From assembly GCA_963823675.1 (NCBI GenBank), contig CAWGMT010000025.1:630077-694076 (forward strand): a stretch of 64,000 nt of DNA, in the 5' to 3' direction. Origin of the DNA: CAWGMT01 sp963823675. Its GTDB lineage: Bacteria; Planctomycetota; Planctomycetia; Isosphaerales; Isosphaeraceae. The position numbers were made by a program, and so were the translations under genes. Shown here piece by piece: positions 1 to 9,900 of this stretch (position 1 is its first letter; the number at the start of each line of letters is the position of its first letter). Below the pieces are notes generated by a model. That model saw only the letters and a program-made list of their open reading frames with translations. It ran no database searches and was not told where the DNA came from.

Positions 1-360
1 AGCGGAGTGCCGACGCCCTGGAACGTCTTGCCCTCCGCCGTCACGGCCCCGCGCGCCCAGGGGAACTCGACGCCGAAGAGGTTCCGCTCGCTCTCCCGCT
101 CGCCCGGCTTCTTCGGTCGCGGGGCCGGCGGGGGGCCGCCGAACGCCGGCGGGAGCCGGGGGCTGCATGGCCTGGTACTCTTCCGCCGGGATCTCGATAT
201 GGAGAGGCACGACCTTGGTCAGACCGAAGAGGCCAGGGCCGGTGGCCTTCCCCTTGGCGTCGCCGTCATCCGCGGCTCCCGACAGCGGCAACATCGTGCC
301 AGCGAGGAGGATCGCGGAGCAGATCAAGGCCGTGGTTGCGGCGAGGGCTCGTCGACGCAT
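1..360 (-). CDS. CotH-like secreted protein, N-terminal part, frameshifted and cut by window edge
   Basis: The ATG at 358-360 opens a typical signal peptide: Met-Arg-Arg-Arg, then a hydrophobic stretch ending near a Ser-Gly-Ala-Ala site. The frame continues to about position 150. There the meaningful reading moves to another frame, which gives a Gly/Pro-rich linker and then NLFGVEFPWARGAVTAEGK, the type of N-terminal sequence that precedes the CotH kinase-like domain of planctomycete secreted proteins. A one-base indel at a G/C-rich run around 130-150 explains the break. The catalytic part lies outside the window. CotH proteins are atypical protein kinases in spores and often secreted proteins elsewhere; the exact role here is unknown. 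Family assignment is by recall of the motif and is moderate. Confidence 0.5.
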   Translation of the reverse strand, partial: MRRRALAATTALICSAILLAGTMLPLSGAADDGDAKGKATGPGLFGLTKVVPLHIEIPAEEYQAMQPPAPAGVRRPPAGPATEEAGRAGERAEPLRRRVPLGARGRDGGGQDVPGRRHSA

Positions 361-554
361 TGCGTGACCTCACGAGGCGATGACCGCCGTGCGGATGAGG
401 GGCCGTCCTCTCTCGTGCATCGGAGCCATCCGGCCGCCGAAGACGCCCCTATCAGTAAGAGATGCGATCCGCGGATGCGTGTCGCGCGCCAGTCGTGCGG
501 TTTTTTTGTGACAGTCCCGCAACACTTTGCACAGCTTATCGTTCGGTCGCGCGG

Positions 555-2792
555 TCAGCGGGGCGCCCGCCTCGGCTCGCGATGCGGCCGGAACGGGATG
601 GGGAAGGCGCTCAGCGGGCCTCGGATCGGATCGCCGGCCAGCTCGTTCCAGCGTCGGACCTGCTCCGCGGTGAGGACGGCGAGGATGCGCTCCATCGCCG
701 GCTTGCCGGCGTCTTCGAGGGGCTTTCCCGATTGCATCTCGCGGATCTGACCGAAAAGGGCCTCGTCCTCGATCGCGCGGATCCGCTCGCGCTGCCCGGG
801 CGTCAGGCCGAGCGCCTCGACGACCTCTGGTTCCCGAAAGGCTGCCGGCCCCTCCGACTGGAGGGCGATCTGGCGGAGCCGGACGCGCTGCGGGGGCGTC
901 AGGATCGCGTCCACCTCCGCCTCGTTGGCGCGGGCCTGCTCCAGGCCGATCCGGATGCGCTCGGACCGGGGAGGGAGGCGGGCGGGGTCGCCGAAGGCGT
1001 CCGTCCAGCGCGCGGCGGCACGCGCGGAGAGCTCGGCCACCCTCGTCCTCTGGCCTTCGTCGAGCCGTAGATCGTCGAGGGCGGTCGGCTGGATGAGCAG
1101 ATAGAGCTGCCCGGCGGCGCGGAGAACCGCCAGGTCGGCGAGGATCGTCTCGACCCGCCGCGTGGTGTCGCGCAGCTCGGCCTGCGCATCCGGGTCGCTC
1201 CGCCGCTCGTCGATGAACTCGCGATAGTAGGCCAGCGCCGAGCCGAGGAGCCGCTTGCGGAGTCCCTCCATGCCCGGCCGGTGGGCGAGCTCCTCCTCGC
1301 TGGCCCGGATCAGCTCGTCGACGGCCCGACGGGCGAGGCGGAACCGCGCCTCGGCTTCGTCCGCGCGCTGATGCTCGCGGCGGTAGGCCGCTTCGGCCTT
1401 CTTCTGCTCGGCGAGCGTCTTCGCCTGCTCGCGGCGGACGACGGCCGTGCTGACCAGGGACGCAGCCGAGAGGAGGATCAGAGCGCCGCCACGCCGGACC
1501 CGACGATCGCAGGGTGCCGCCGCGACCAGGCCCGCAAACGCTCCGGAGGGGTCGGCCGGCGAGCGAGGATCGGCCGGCCGTCGCAGGAACCGCTGCAGGT
1601 CGTCGGCCATTTCCTGCGCCGTCGCGTAGCGGTCGGCCGGCTCCTTGCGGAGCGCCTTCAGGACGATGGTCTCCAGCTCCACGGGGATCGACGGCTCCAG
1701 AGAACGAGGGGACGCGGGCTCGTCGTCGGCGATCTGCCGGATCAGGGCGTTTCGATCGCGCCCGTCGAACGGGGGCCGGAGCGTGAGCAGCTCGTAGAGC
1801 GTGGCGCCGAGCGAATAGACGTCGCTGCGGTGATCGACGATCCCGCGCCGGGCGAGGACCTGCTCCGGGCTGGCGTAGCGCAGCGTGCCGAGCATCTCCC
1901 CCGTGATCGTGAGCCCGACATCCCCCGTGACCTGGGCCAGGCCGAAGTCGGTGACCCAGAGCTGCCCGCGGAGGTCCAGCAGCAAGTTCCCCGGCTTGAC
2001 GTCGCGATGCACGATCCCCGCCTGGTGGGCGTGCTCGAGCGCCAGGGCCGCCTGTCGGCCCAGCCCGGCCACGCGGCTCGAAGTACCGGCGGTGGTCCGC
2101 GGATCGCTCGCGCGAGATCGTCGTCGCGGCGGATATCGCCCCAGCCCCTGAAGGTGACTCGGGGCGCTCCGATGGCCGCCTCGGTGACCGCCGCACCGTC
2201 ACGCCGCACGTCGCGAAGAACACGCAACTCTTCGATCAGCGCGGCGAGGCTCTGCCCGTCGATGAACTGCATGGCGTAATAGTGGACGCCGCGCTCGCAG
2301 CCGACCGCGTGCACCGGCACGATCTTCTCGTGCTGCACGTGGGCCGCCGCGAGGGCCTCGGTCTTGAAGCGCTGGAGGCGCCGGGGGTCGATGGCCGCGG
2401 CGAACGGGAGGACCTTGAGCGCGACCCGCCTCCGCAGCGAGATCTGCTCGGCCTCGTAGACGACCCCCATCCCGCCCCGGCCCACCTCGCGCAGGAGGCG
2501 AAAGTCGCCGAGCTCGCCGAGGCCCGCGGGGGGATCACCCGGCTCATCGCGGGGCGCCTGCGATCAGCCCGTGAGCGTCGCCCTCCGTCGCGGCGCGAAG
2601 GGGCGCCGTGAGCCGCGCCATCTCGTCGTGGCCGGCGAGGAATGCCTCCAGGTCGGGCCGGAGGTCGGGGTGCGCCGCCAGCAGTCGGCCGCGGTCGGGT
2701 TCGCGGCCCTCCTCGAGTGCCTCGACGTAGGCCAGGAGGACCCGGTTCCGCCGGTCCTCGCGGTCGGGGTCGTCGGTGAGGTCATGTGCCAT
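555..2792 (-). CDS. Ser/Thr protein kinase (PknB-like), reading frame broken in three places
   Basis: Read on the minus strand from the ATG at 2792, the first ~82 codons are a helical leader. The frame shifts near 2545-2555 (a CCCC run), then carries the glycine loop GRGGMGVVYE and VALKVL with the ATP-binding Lys. Further shifts lie near 2125-2160 and about 2085. The last frame gives the catalytic loop IVHRDVKPGN, the DFG motif in VTDFGLAQ and the SPE motif. One hydrophobic segment (ALILLSAASLVSTAVV) predicts a membrane anchor, followed by a charged helical region and a C-terminal domain with LTPxQ motifs. The start overlaps the 3' end of the upstream ECF sigma gene, so the two are probably co-transcribed. 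All kinase motifs are preserved across the shifts, so sequencing indels are as likely as real decay. Confidence 0.75.
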
Positions 2793-3366
2793 CGCCCGAC
2801 TCCCCCGGCTCGCGGAGCAGCTCGCGGAGCCGCTTCAGCCCGCGGAAGAGCAGGCCGACGGCGGCCGGGCGCGTGCGGCCGATCTTCTCCGCCACTTCGG
2901 CCACCGGAAGCCCCTTCAGGTAGTGCAGCTCGACGACCCGCCGCTGGTCCTCCGGCAGACGGGCGAGGGCCTGGGCGAGCCGCAGCAGCTCCTCGCCGCG
3001 GACGGCTCGCTCGCTCGGCGAGGTCTGGTCGGCCGCGAGCAGGTCCTCCAGCCGGGACGCCGAGCGCTCCAGCTCGGCCTCCAGGGATCGCTCCCGGCCG
3101 GGATCGCGCGCCTGGGTCTCGAACCGCCGGGCCGCTGCCGCCAGCGCGTTCGCCAGGATGGCGCGGAGCCAGGCCAGCCACTCGCCTTCGGTCCGGCCCC
3201 GGAACTGGTCCCGCCTCTCGTGGGCCTGCAGGATCGCCTGCTGGACGACGTCGGAGGCATCGAGCTTCGCGCGCAGGCGTGGGCCGATCTGAAGCCGGAC
3301 GAGCAGCAGGAGGTAATCGCGGTGGTCCTCGATCCGGCGGATGTCGTCGCGAGCGGTCGGTCGCAT
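2782..3366 (-). CDS. RNA polymerase sigma factor, ECF subfamily (planctomycete kinase-linked type)
   Basis: The 194-residue protein has region 2 (KLDASDVVQQAILQAHER, then WLAWLRAILAN) and region 4 (LPEDQRRVVELHYLKGLPV, then a helix-turn-helix AEVAEKIGRT). It would direct RNA polymerase to a small regulon. The stop codon lies inside the first codons of the downstream kinase gene, an 11-nt overlap seen in many planctomycete sigma/kinase pairs. This suggests the kinase or its phosphotransfer controls the sigma factor (inference). The frame is intact, in contrast to its neighbour. Confidence 0.88.
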   Translation of the reverse strand: MRPTARDDIRRIEDHRDYLLLLVRLQIGPRLRAKLDASDVVQQAILQAHERRDQFRGRTEGEWLAWLRAILANALAAAARRFETQARDPGRERSLEAELERSASRLEDLLAADQTSPSERAVRGEELLRLAQALARLPEDQRRVVELHYLKGLPVAEVAEKIGRTRPAAVGLLFRGLKRLRELLREPGESGDGT

Positions 3367-3506
3367 CGTTCCGCGCCCTCGTCACCCTCGATACGCTATT
3401 CAGCCATCCATGCCGGCCATTCGTTTAAGCTACGGCAACGCAGCCCTGCGCCGATAGATCCACGTCGGGAAGGACCTGGTCGATCTGCCAACCTGAGACT
3501 GGTTGC

Positions 3507-3582
3507 GCCGTCGTGGCAGACGCCCCGGACTCAAAATGAGGTACCGGTAAAGGGGGTGCGGGTTCAAGTCCCACCTTCGGTA
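3507..3582 (+). pseudogene. tRNA-Leu(CAA) remnant
   Basis: The 3' half has a recognisable T arm (GTGCGGGTTCAAGTCCCAC) followed by acceptor strand CTTCGGTA. The anticodon loop CTCAAAA fits tRNA-Leu(CAA). The D arm is largely missing, the anticodon stem is mispaired, and the 5' acceptor strand pairs only partly with the 3' strand. At about 76 nt it is shorter than a normal class II tRNA (about 85 nt). It is most likely a decayed tRNA left by integration or recombination and not a working gene. Confidence 0.6.
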
Positions 3583-4462
3583 TCTCAGCGTCAGCCAATC
3601 GGCGAAGTCAGACAACTCTTAGGCGACCGGCTGATGGAAACTTACCCATGACCGAGCGATTGTAGGACGGATTGGCAATCCGTCCCGGTGAATTGGGATC
3701 TGCCGGTCGCCTGAGCGGCTCAGGCAGCGCGAAGCCCTCATGACGCAACACCGGCCGCAGGCCAGAGTTCGGTGAAAGGGCGAACTGGGCTTGCTTGCAC
3801 TCGGGATCTTCTCCGGACGTGAGAGTAAATGAGAGCCAGTGAGAGGAATCCACTGGTTTTTTTCCGTTTTGGCCCCCCGCGGTTCGCAGCCCCGGGGCAA
3901 GGGGTTGGCCGGCCTGCCCTCGATGGACAAGGAAGTGGGGACCGCATCTAAACCACGAATAACGCGAATCTTACGAATGGGAGAGCCGTCTTCCAGGTAT
4001 CGCCCCGCAACCTCGTCGGTTACAGGTCCTGACAGTCACTGGATGGTCCAGTCTTCCGTCTGGATTCGTGAAATTCGCGTTTTTCGTGGTCGACCGCGGT
4101 CCGGGTTTCCGATCAGCCCCCTACCGCGCCCGCGCAGCGTCTACGCGCCGTAGCGGTCTACGATCTCACGCCTCGCAATCGCCCGCCGCGATCAGCGCGA
4201 TGGGTACGCGCTCGGGGGTGAACCCGCTGGTGGACATGTTGAATACGCAGTCTGCGCCCAGTTCTCTATATATAAAATGCGCTGATCTCAAAATCTCGTT
4301 AACGCAAGATTTACAATTCGCCGATTTTTTTGGCGCAACCTCTTATGCTGCCAAGCGAAAAAAAAAGTGGAAAATCTTTCGGGCTGTTCACTGATTTCGC
4401 CGCGGGCGGGCGTTTTGCGCGTCGGTTGGAAGACGACTTCACCTGGAGTCGGTGGGCCTGTA
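3583..4462. other. Intergenic region without a recognisable gene
   Basis: No reading frame here shows a recognisable domain. It holds the inverted-repeat element at 3952-4090 and an AT-rich patch around 4265-4375 with a TATATATAAAA run, out of character with the surrounding GC-rich DNA. It is consistent with a junction of transferred pieces. Confidence 0.5.
3952..4090. repeat. Small palindromic element with 27-bp imperfect inverted ends
   Basis: The left end (3952-3978) reads ACCACGAATAACGCGAATCT and continues to ACGAAT. The right end (4064-4090) is its reverse complement at about 24 of 27 positions. The ends flank about 85 bp. The size and layout suggest a MITE-like or intergenic palindromic repeat; no coding sequence lies within. 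Confidence 0.6.
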
Positions 4463-4726
4463 ATGAGTGTGCCGGTTATTTCACCTTTCTCCCCGGAAGA
4501 GCGTAGGATACTCGCCGACCCGGATCTGCGGAAACGCGTCCGGCAGCGATCGGAACAGTCGACCCGAAGGGAAGAGGTCACGCGACTCGAACGGGCCGAA
4601 TACGCCGCGCATATCAAGGCCGTCGCCGACGCTTCCCGGGACGCGGGTGCAATTCCCGCCGCCTCCAGTTCTTATGCTATAACAATTTTAAATGCAACGA
4701 CTTACGTTAACAAGGGACGCGGGTAA
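4463..4726 (+). CDS. Short hypothetical ORF running into the 420-bp repeat
   Basis: From ATG 4463 the frame encodes a charged, helical stretch of about 58 residues (SPEERRILADPDLRKRV and onward) and then enters the repeat element at 4638, where the residues are those of a structural-RNA-like sequence. If real, the gene was truncated by the repeat. The ribosome binding site is weak. I cannot assign a family. Confidence 0.25.
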   Translation: MSVPVISPFSPEERRILADPDLRKRVRQRSEQSTRREEVTRLERAEYAAHIKAVADASRDAGAIPAASSSYAITILNATTYVNKGRG

Positions 4727-5141
4727 GTAACCCGCCGCCTTGAAAACATTAGGTTGCCAATATCGATCGTAAGCGTCTCGCTAAGAATAATTTGAGTCGG
4801 TGTTCTCAGAACGGCGCTGATTTGATTCTCGTCCCAATTACGGGGTATCGCCGCCGAACTCCCGGCCAATATCCGATGACGGTCGATCCTTAATGCTGGG
4901 AAGCCGAACATAGCTCGGTTTCGTTCGACTCGCTCGGCAAAGGTTCAGCTTGATAACGAACTACCTTCCGCCAGTCGGGAGTCGCACTGCCGAGCAGCCT
5001 CCATTCCCGGGCGCGCATCGGTAGCCCGACCCGAGTTAGATATGGTGTCCCCGGAACACCGGGAGTCGCACTGCCGAGCAGCCTCCATTCCCAGGCGCGC
5101 ATCGGTAGCCCGACCCGAGTTAGATATGGTGTCCCCGGAAC
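4638..5141. repeat. Dispersed ~420-bp repeat, copy 1 (with internal 84-bp tandem duplication)
   Basis: This copy matches 17366-17785 almost base for base (one mismatch seen, near 4711), apart from an extra 84-bp unit: the segment from 4977 is repeated from 5061 to 5141. The left end resembles the T arm and 3' end of a tmRNA or tRNA (GACGCGGGTGCAATTCCCGC, then CGCCTCCA). A second, decayed T-arm-like hairpin starts near 4714. The right end, read on the minus strand, begins GTTCCGGGGACACC. Both copies interrupt a coding sequence at this right end, which indicates a mobile or mobilised element. Confidence 0.8.
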
Positions 5142-5261
5142 CAGCCTGACCACCACCCGCACAACGAGGTGCATCGCCGTGCCGTAGACCAGCAGACTGC
5201 TGAAAATCAGGACAGCGGCGACTATGAAGGACATCAGCATCCGAGGGAACCCCATTTTCAT
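5142..5261 (-). pseudogene. N-terminal fragment of a small membrane protein, truncated by the repeat
   Basis: From ATG 5261 the frame gives MKMGFPRMLMSFIVAA and a continuous hydrophobic segment to about residue 35, then Val/Arg-rich residues up to the repeat junction at 5141. This resembles the first membrane segment of a small ion-channel-type or other inner-membrane protein, but nothing more specific can be said. The downstream part is replaced by repeat sequence. Confidence 0.35.
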
Positions 5262-5341
5262 CAGTCCTCACTTACGCGTCGCGCCGGATGCGGGTAAGAG
5301 CGTGGCGTCCCTCGGACCCGTCCGTCGCGGGGCCAGTGGTT

Positions 5342-6206
5342 TCAAGACGGCCCCGGCGTTGGGCCCGGTCGGCCGCTCTTTGTAGTACACGTTGGGGATG
5401 ACCGACACTCCACCAGGACGACCACCGAGCGGGGCAGGACCCCATATTGCAGCGACACGACCGGCGGCTCCGCTCCCGGTTCGGCGATGTCGAGGGGGCT
5501 CTCCAGTCCCGTGTCGATCGCCCGCCGCCAGCCACCTGCCGGGCTCTCATGGATCTGAAAATTTAGCGGCTCGTGGTACGCATTGATCATGACGTAGAGG
5601 TCGCGGTCACCCCGGGACGCGCCGTGCAAATAATAGGCAAGGCTTTGTGATTGGAACGACAGGTTGAACATCCGGCCCGACGCCGTACCAGTGGACATCC
5701 TCGCGCCAGAAGCACGGGCGGCCGAGACTCGGATGAGCCTTGCGGAAGGCGATCATCCGCTTCGCGAAACGGTGAAAGCCGGCATGCCGCTCGATGCGCG
5801 ACCAGTCGAGCCAGGACGTTTCGTTGTCCTGGTTGTAGGGATTGTTGTTGCCGCGCTGCGTCCGCAGGAACTCATCGCCGGCGGCGAACATCGGCACCCC
5901 GTTGGCCAGCATCAGGACGCAGAAGAAGTTCTTCGCCTGGCGCTCGCGCAGGTCCATCACCGTAGCGGGCACATCCTCGTCACCCTCCCAACCGCAGTTC
6001 CAGCTCATGTTGTCCGCGGCCCCGTCGGTGTTGCCGTGGCCGTTGGACCAGTTGCGTTTCTCGTTGTAGGAGACGGCGTCGTAGAGGGTGAAGCCGTCGT
6101 GGCACGTGACGTAATTCACGGTCTCGAAAGGCCGGTGCGCCTCGCGGGGGTTATCCGGGAACAGGTCGTCGCTGCCGTAGAGCCGGAGCATGAGCGGCCC
6201 GATCAC
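5342..6206 (-). pseudogene. Glycogen debranching enzyme (GlgX/isoamylase) C-terminal half, frameshifted
   Basis: The reverse frame from 6206 reads RLYGSDDLFPDNPREAH, VNYVTCHDGFTLYDAVSYN and later GDEFLRTQRGNNNPYNQDN, all characteristic of GlgX/TreX debranching enzymes of family GH13. Near 5670 the frame shifts by one; the rest (LSFQSQSLAYYLHGASRG, then MINAYHEPLNFQIHE) is the family's C-terminal beta domain. The N-terminal CBM48 domain and the first half of the catalytic barrel are absent. At its upstream side the frame is fused to an arsenite-permease fragment. This is a non-functional remnant. Confidence 0.75.
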
Positions 6207-6283
6207 CGCCGCGAACGCGGCCCCCGAGTTGATGCCGAAGACCGCGACCGCGATTGCCAGCTCGAAGTCGTTCGAACGGACAC
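6207..6283 (-). pseudogene. ACR3-type arsenite permease fragment fused to the GlgX remnant
   Basis: In the same frame as the GlgX remnant and directly upstream, the translation reads NDFELAIAVAVFGINSGAAF, a hallmark transmembrane segment of ACR3 arsenite efflux permeases. Only about 25 residues remain. They end in GPL, where GlgX sequence begins. The other side abuts an IS256-type fragment. Confidence 0.6.
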
Positions 6284-6287
6284 CAAC

Positions 6288-6500
6288 GGGAGGAGAAGTT
6301 GGCCATCCTGGGCCAAGACCTGGGCGAGGTGCTTGGGATCGAGCGCCGAAGGGCTGTCCGGCATGCGAACGACGTGGTGGCGTTGAGTCATCGGTGGTGG
6401 CTCCTGTGCAACGGACTCACGACAACCCGATGATACGGCATCATCGAGCGCCGGAGCCGCCATCGATTTTTCAACCTTCCACTACGGCCGGGACATCATC
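6288..6500 (-). mobile_element. IS256-family fragment (terminal region and transposase N-terminus)
   Basis: This stretch matches 10626-10840 with scattered mismatches. It encodes the first residues of the same transposase (MTQRHHVVRMPDSPSALDP, then KHLAQVLAQDGQL) and the same outer end (CCGATTTTTCAACCTT in the other copy). The transposase is cut at its left side, where ACR3 sequence begins. Confidence 0.7.
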
Positions 6501-6595
6501 GAACCGCTTCTTCACAAAGAGGATGCTATTTCACAGATTCCAAAGTACGAAAAGGTCTCATGACAGGGCCGGCGAAGTCAATTGCAAAACGCCCT

Positions 6596-9023
6596 CTAAC
6601 AGCAATCCACCATTTCCATGCGGTAAATGCAGGGTGGTCCCCACCCGCTACCGAAATCCGCGATATGAAGGAATCGTGCGGTTCGGTCGATCCAAAGGGC
6701 TAGAACGTAATACCGACAAGGGAAGAGGGCGAGAAGGCTCCCATCCTTAGCATCCCACAACCGCACCGTCCTGTCGTTGCAACCGATGGCCAGCACCCGC
6801 CCATCCGGCGACCACGCCACGCACTCTACGGAATCCCTGCAATCACTGAGGGCGTACCGGGCGGCGCCCGTGTCCATGTCACAGAGTTGCACCGTGCCGT
6901 CCATGTCCTGACTCGCCAGCGCGCGCCCGTCCGGCGACCAACTCACCCAATGCACGAGGCGCCGATGTCCGCTGAGGGCGCGGTCGGCGGCACCCGTCAC
7001 CGCGTCCCACAGCCGCACCGTGCCGTCCCCGTCGCCGCTGGCCAGCACCCGCCCATCCGGCGACCACGCGACGCAAAAGAACGGTGTCCGTGTGTCCGGT
7101 AAGGCTGTGAAGGACAGTGCCGGAGGCCGCCTCCCACAGTTGCACCGTGTCAACGCAGCCGCTGGCCAGCGCCCGCCCGTCGGGCGACCAGGCCAGGCAC
7201 CTCACGCCCACTGTGTCTCTGCCGGTGTGCCGTCCGGCACTGAGCACCGCGCCGGTCACGGCGTCCCACAACCGCACGGTGTGGTCAGTGCCGCCGCTGG
7301 CCAGGACTCGCCCATCCGGTGACCACGCCACACAATTGACGGTCTCCGTGTGTCCGGTGAGGGTGTGCCGGGTGGTGCCGGACACCGCGTCCCACAGCCG
7401 AACCATCTTGTCGGCGCCGCCGGTGGCCAGCCACCGCCCGTCCGGCGACCACGCTAGGCACGCGACAGTCGACTCGTGTCCGGTGAGGGTGTGCCGGGCG
7501 GTGCCGGACACCGCGTCCCACAGCCGAACCGCACCTTCCCCCCAAGTGCCCGTGGCCAGCGACCGCCCGTCCGGCGACCACGCCACGGACCATATATCGG
7601 TCTTCTCTCCTGGGCTGACGGTGGTTCGGGCTGCGCTGGCAACCGCGCTGGCCACGGCATCCCACAGCCGTACCGTGCCGTCCTTGCTACCGCTGGCCAA
7701 CACCCGCCCGTCCGGCGACCAGACGACGCACCTTACGTCCTCCCTGTGCCCGTCGAAGGCGCCCTTGGCGGCGCCCGTGGCCGTGTCCCACAGCCGAACC
7801 GTCTTGTCGCCGCCGCTCGCTAACTTCCGCCCGTCCGACGACCAGCATACTTCGTACACGGAATCTCCGTGTCCAGTGAGGGTGTGCCGGGCGGCGCCGA
7901 TGGCCACGTCCCAAAGCCGCACCGTCTTGTCGTTGCCGCTGCTGGCTAAGCTTCGCCCATCCGGCGACCAGGCCACGCAAAACACGATGCTCTTGTGGCC
8001 GGTGAGGGTGTGCCGGGGGGTACCGGAGGCCGCGTCCCACAGCCGCACCGTCCCGTCTGAGCCCGCGCTCGCCAGCGCCGCCCCGTCCGGCGACCAGGCG
8101 AGACACATCACGGAGTCCCTGTGCCCCTTGAGGGTGTGCTGGGCGGCGCCGCTGGCGGTGTCCCATAGCCGCACCGTCGAGTCTGCCCCGGCGCTGGCTA
8201 GCGCCAGTCCGTTCGGCGACCAGGCCATACTGGTCACGTACCATGCGTGTCCAATGAGAACGTGGCCGGCGGCGCCTGTGGCCGTGTCCCACAGCCGTAT
8301 CGTGCCGGCCCAGTCACCGCTGGCCAGCGCCCGCCCGTCCGGCGACCACGCCACGCACGCCACCGACTTTGTGTGTCCGGTGAGAATGTGCCGGTCGCAG
8401 CCGCTGTCCGTATCCCATAGCCACACTGCTCCATCGGCGCCGCCGGTGGCCAGCGCATGCCCCTTCGGGTCAGGCGACCAGGCCATGCACCTCGCGGCAT
8501 CGCTAGGCCGGGTGAGGGGCTGCCGGGGGGCGCCGGTCACCGCGTCCCACAACCGCACCGTGCCGTTCAGCCCGCGGCTCGCCAAGAGCCGCCCGTCCGG
8601 CGACCACGCCACGTCCAGAACTTCTCCTTCGTGCCCCGTGAGGACACGAAGGAGTGAGGGGTCCCTCGTTCGCCGCTTCGGGCCGAGCAATCGCAAGCGT
8701 GGCCACCGGCAGCGCTGCTCGGCCTCGACGACGCGTCCGCCCACCCTCGTGCCGTCCCAGGCACCGGCGTTCACAAGGTGCTGCATCAACTGGCGCGGCG
8801 CCACCTTTAAGAAGTGCGAGTTAGCATCGAGAACCCGGTGCAACGCCTCCAAATCCCGGCGGTAGGCATCACGTGCCGGCCAGGCCTCCAGCGCGTCCAC
8901 AAAGTCATGCAAAAGGTCATACACGCTCCCCGGCGGCTGCTGCGGGTCTTGCCCCGGCAGGGAACCGAGCCGTGCCTGGAGATACTCGAAGTCCGTCAGC
9001 ACGTCGTACAGCTGCTGCCACAT
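6596..9023 (-). CDS. WD40-repeat protein with N-terminal helical domain (sensor-like), one frameshift
   Basis: ATG 9023 opens with MWQQLYDVLTDFEYLQARLG, a helical domain of roughly 135 residues that recurs at the start of the WD40 genes at 11181 and 15860. About 15-16 WD40 blades follow, each of the type GHxxxVxxVAWSPDGRxLASG...VRLWD. The frame shifts near 7085 within a blade, and the last blades continue in the next frame to a distinctive final blade ending MEMVDCC. No catalytic domain is present. In APAF-1-like proteins such propellers follow the NTPase and act as sensor or autoinhibitory arms; here the gene stands alone, opposite in strand to the CHAT-NTPase cluster. The function is inferred. 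Confidence 0.75.
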
Positions 9024-9329
9024 TGTCCACCCTAGGCCTGCGCCGCAGCGCTATTTCGTCTCTGGCTTGTGCGCCTTTCTCTCGTGAGCGACGACCTCGC
9101 GCATGCACGACTCCGAGACGCCAAGCTCGGCGGGGGGCAGGCCACATTTTTTTGGCCATAGCGCACTCTCCCCATGTGCCGGGACATGTTTACGGCATCC
9201 GATAACTTCGTAGACATCGATTAAATCGCTGCAAAATACTGCGACGGGCGTGAATGTTCAGGATACCGAGGACGGATGTGAATGTTCAGGATACCGCGGT
9301 CGGTCCGGTGACGCAACACGTTTGCCCCC

Positions 9330-9900
9330 AGCGTGCTGCCCGCGGCACCGGCTAGCCTTCTCGCCCTACGCGGGGCCGAGCCCGGATTCGCCGACGAAGT
9401 CTCTGCACTCGGGTTCGCACCGGACGGCCGCACGCTCGCTAGTCTGACTCGGGATAGGAAGGCCTGTCTGTGGGATGTCGCTATTAACGCGGCAACAAAG
9501 AAGAGCAGTTTTTTGGACAGCCTGTCCGGGACGCACGGTAATCGTAGTACATGACGATGCAGGCTGGAGTTGCAGCTTGCTGACATGTGAAAGGAGCCCT
9601 GGACATGGAAAGGAATCCGGTCATGCCCATCGATGTGCCGGATGGACGCCATGAATCCGACGAAGTTTTGGGAGCACTGAATCTGCCTGCAGACCCTCAC
9701 CGTACAAAACGAACACTGTCACCAGCGTGGCCCTCAGGCCCGATGGCAAGCGCATCGCCAGCACTCTCATGATAAGACGGTGAAGGTGTAGGCCGCGGAG
9801 AGCGGCCAGGAACTGCTCACCATCACGGGGCACAAACTCCCCCCTACCAGCGCGGCTTTCGGCCCCTACGGCAAACGCCACACGATGTCCCAGGGCCAGT
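9330..9900 (+). pseudogene. Decayed WD40 blades, left part of a gene split by IS256
   Basis: One frame reads ADEVSALGFAPDGRTLASLT, then DRKACLWDVA, a WD40 blade. Near 9700-9890 scattered frames give TVTSVALRPDGKRIAS, TVKV and ESGQELLTITGH, further blade pieces with stops and shifts. The IS256-type element lies immediately to the right. This is probably the left part of the gene whose tail is at 10860-11130. Confidence 0.55.

Noticed and set aside
3430..3615. 61-codon minus-strand ORF.
   Set aside because: It reads through the tRNA-Leu remnant, giving the RRWDLNPHPLYR-type peptide typical of false ORFs on tRNA sequence.
4463..4720. A complete tmRNA gene ending in the T-arm-like repeat end.
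   Set aside because: No tag-peptide reading frame and no matching 5' acceptor strand were found upstream of either copy; only the 3' end resembles tmRNA.
7117..8865. 582-codon plus-strand frame opposite the WD40 gene.
   Set aside because: The minus strand encodes clear WD40 blades; the plus frame only mirrors their periodicity.
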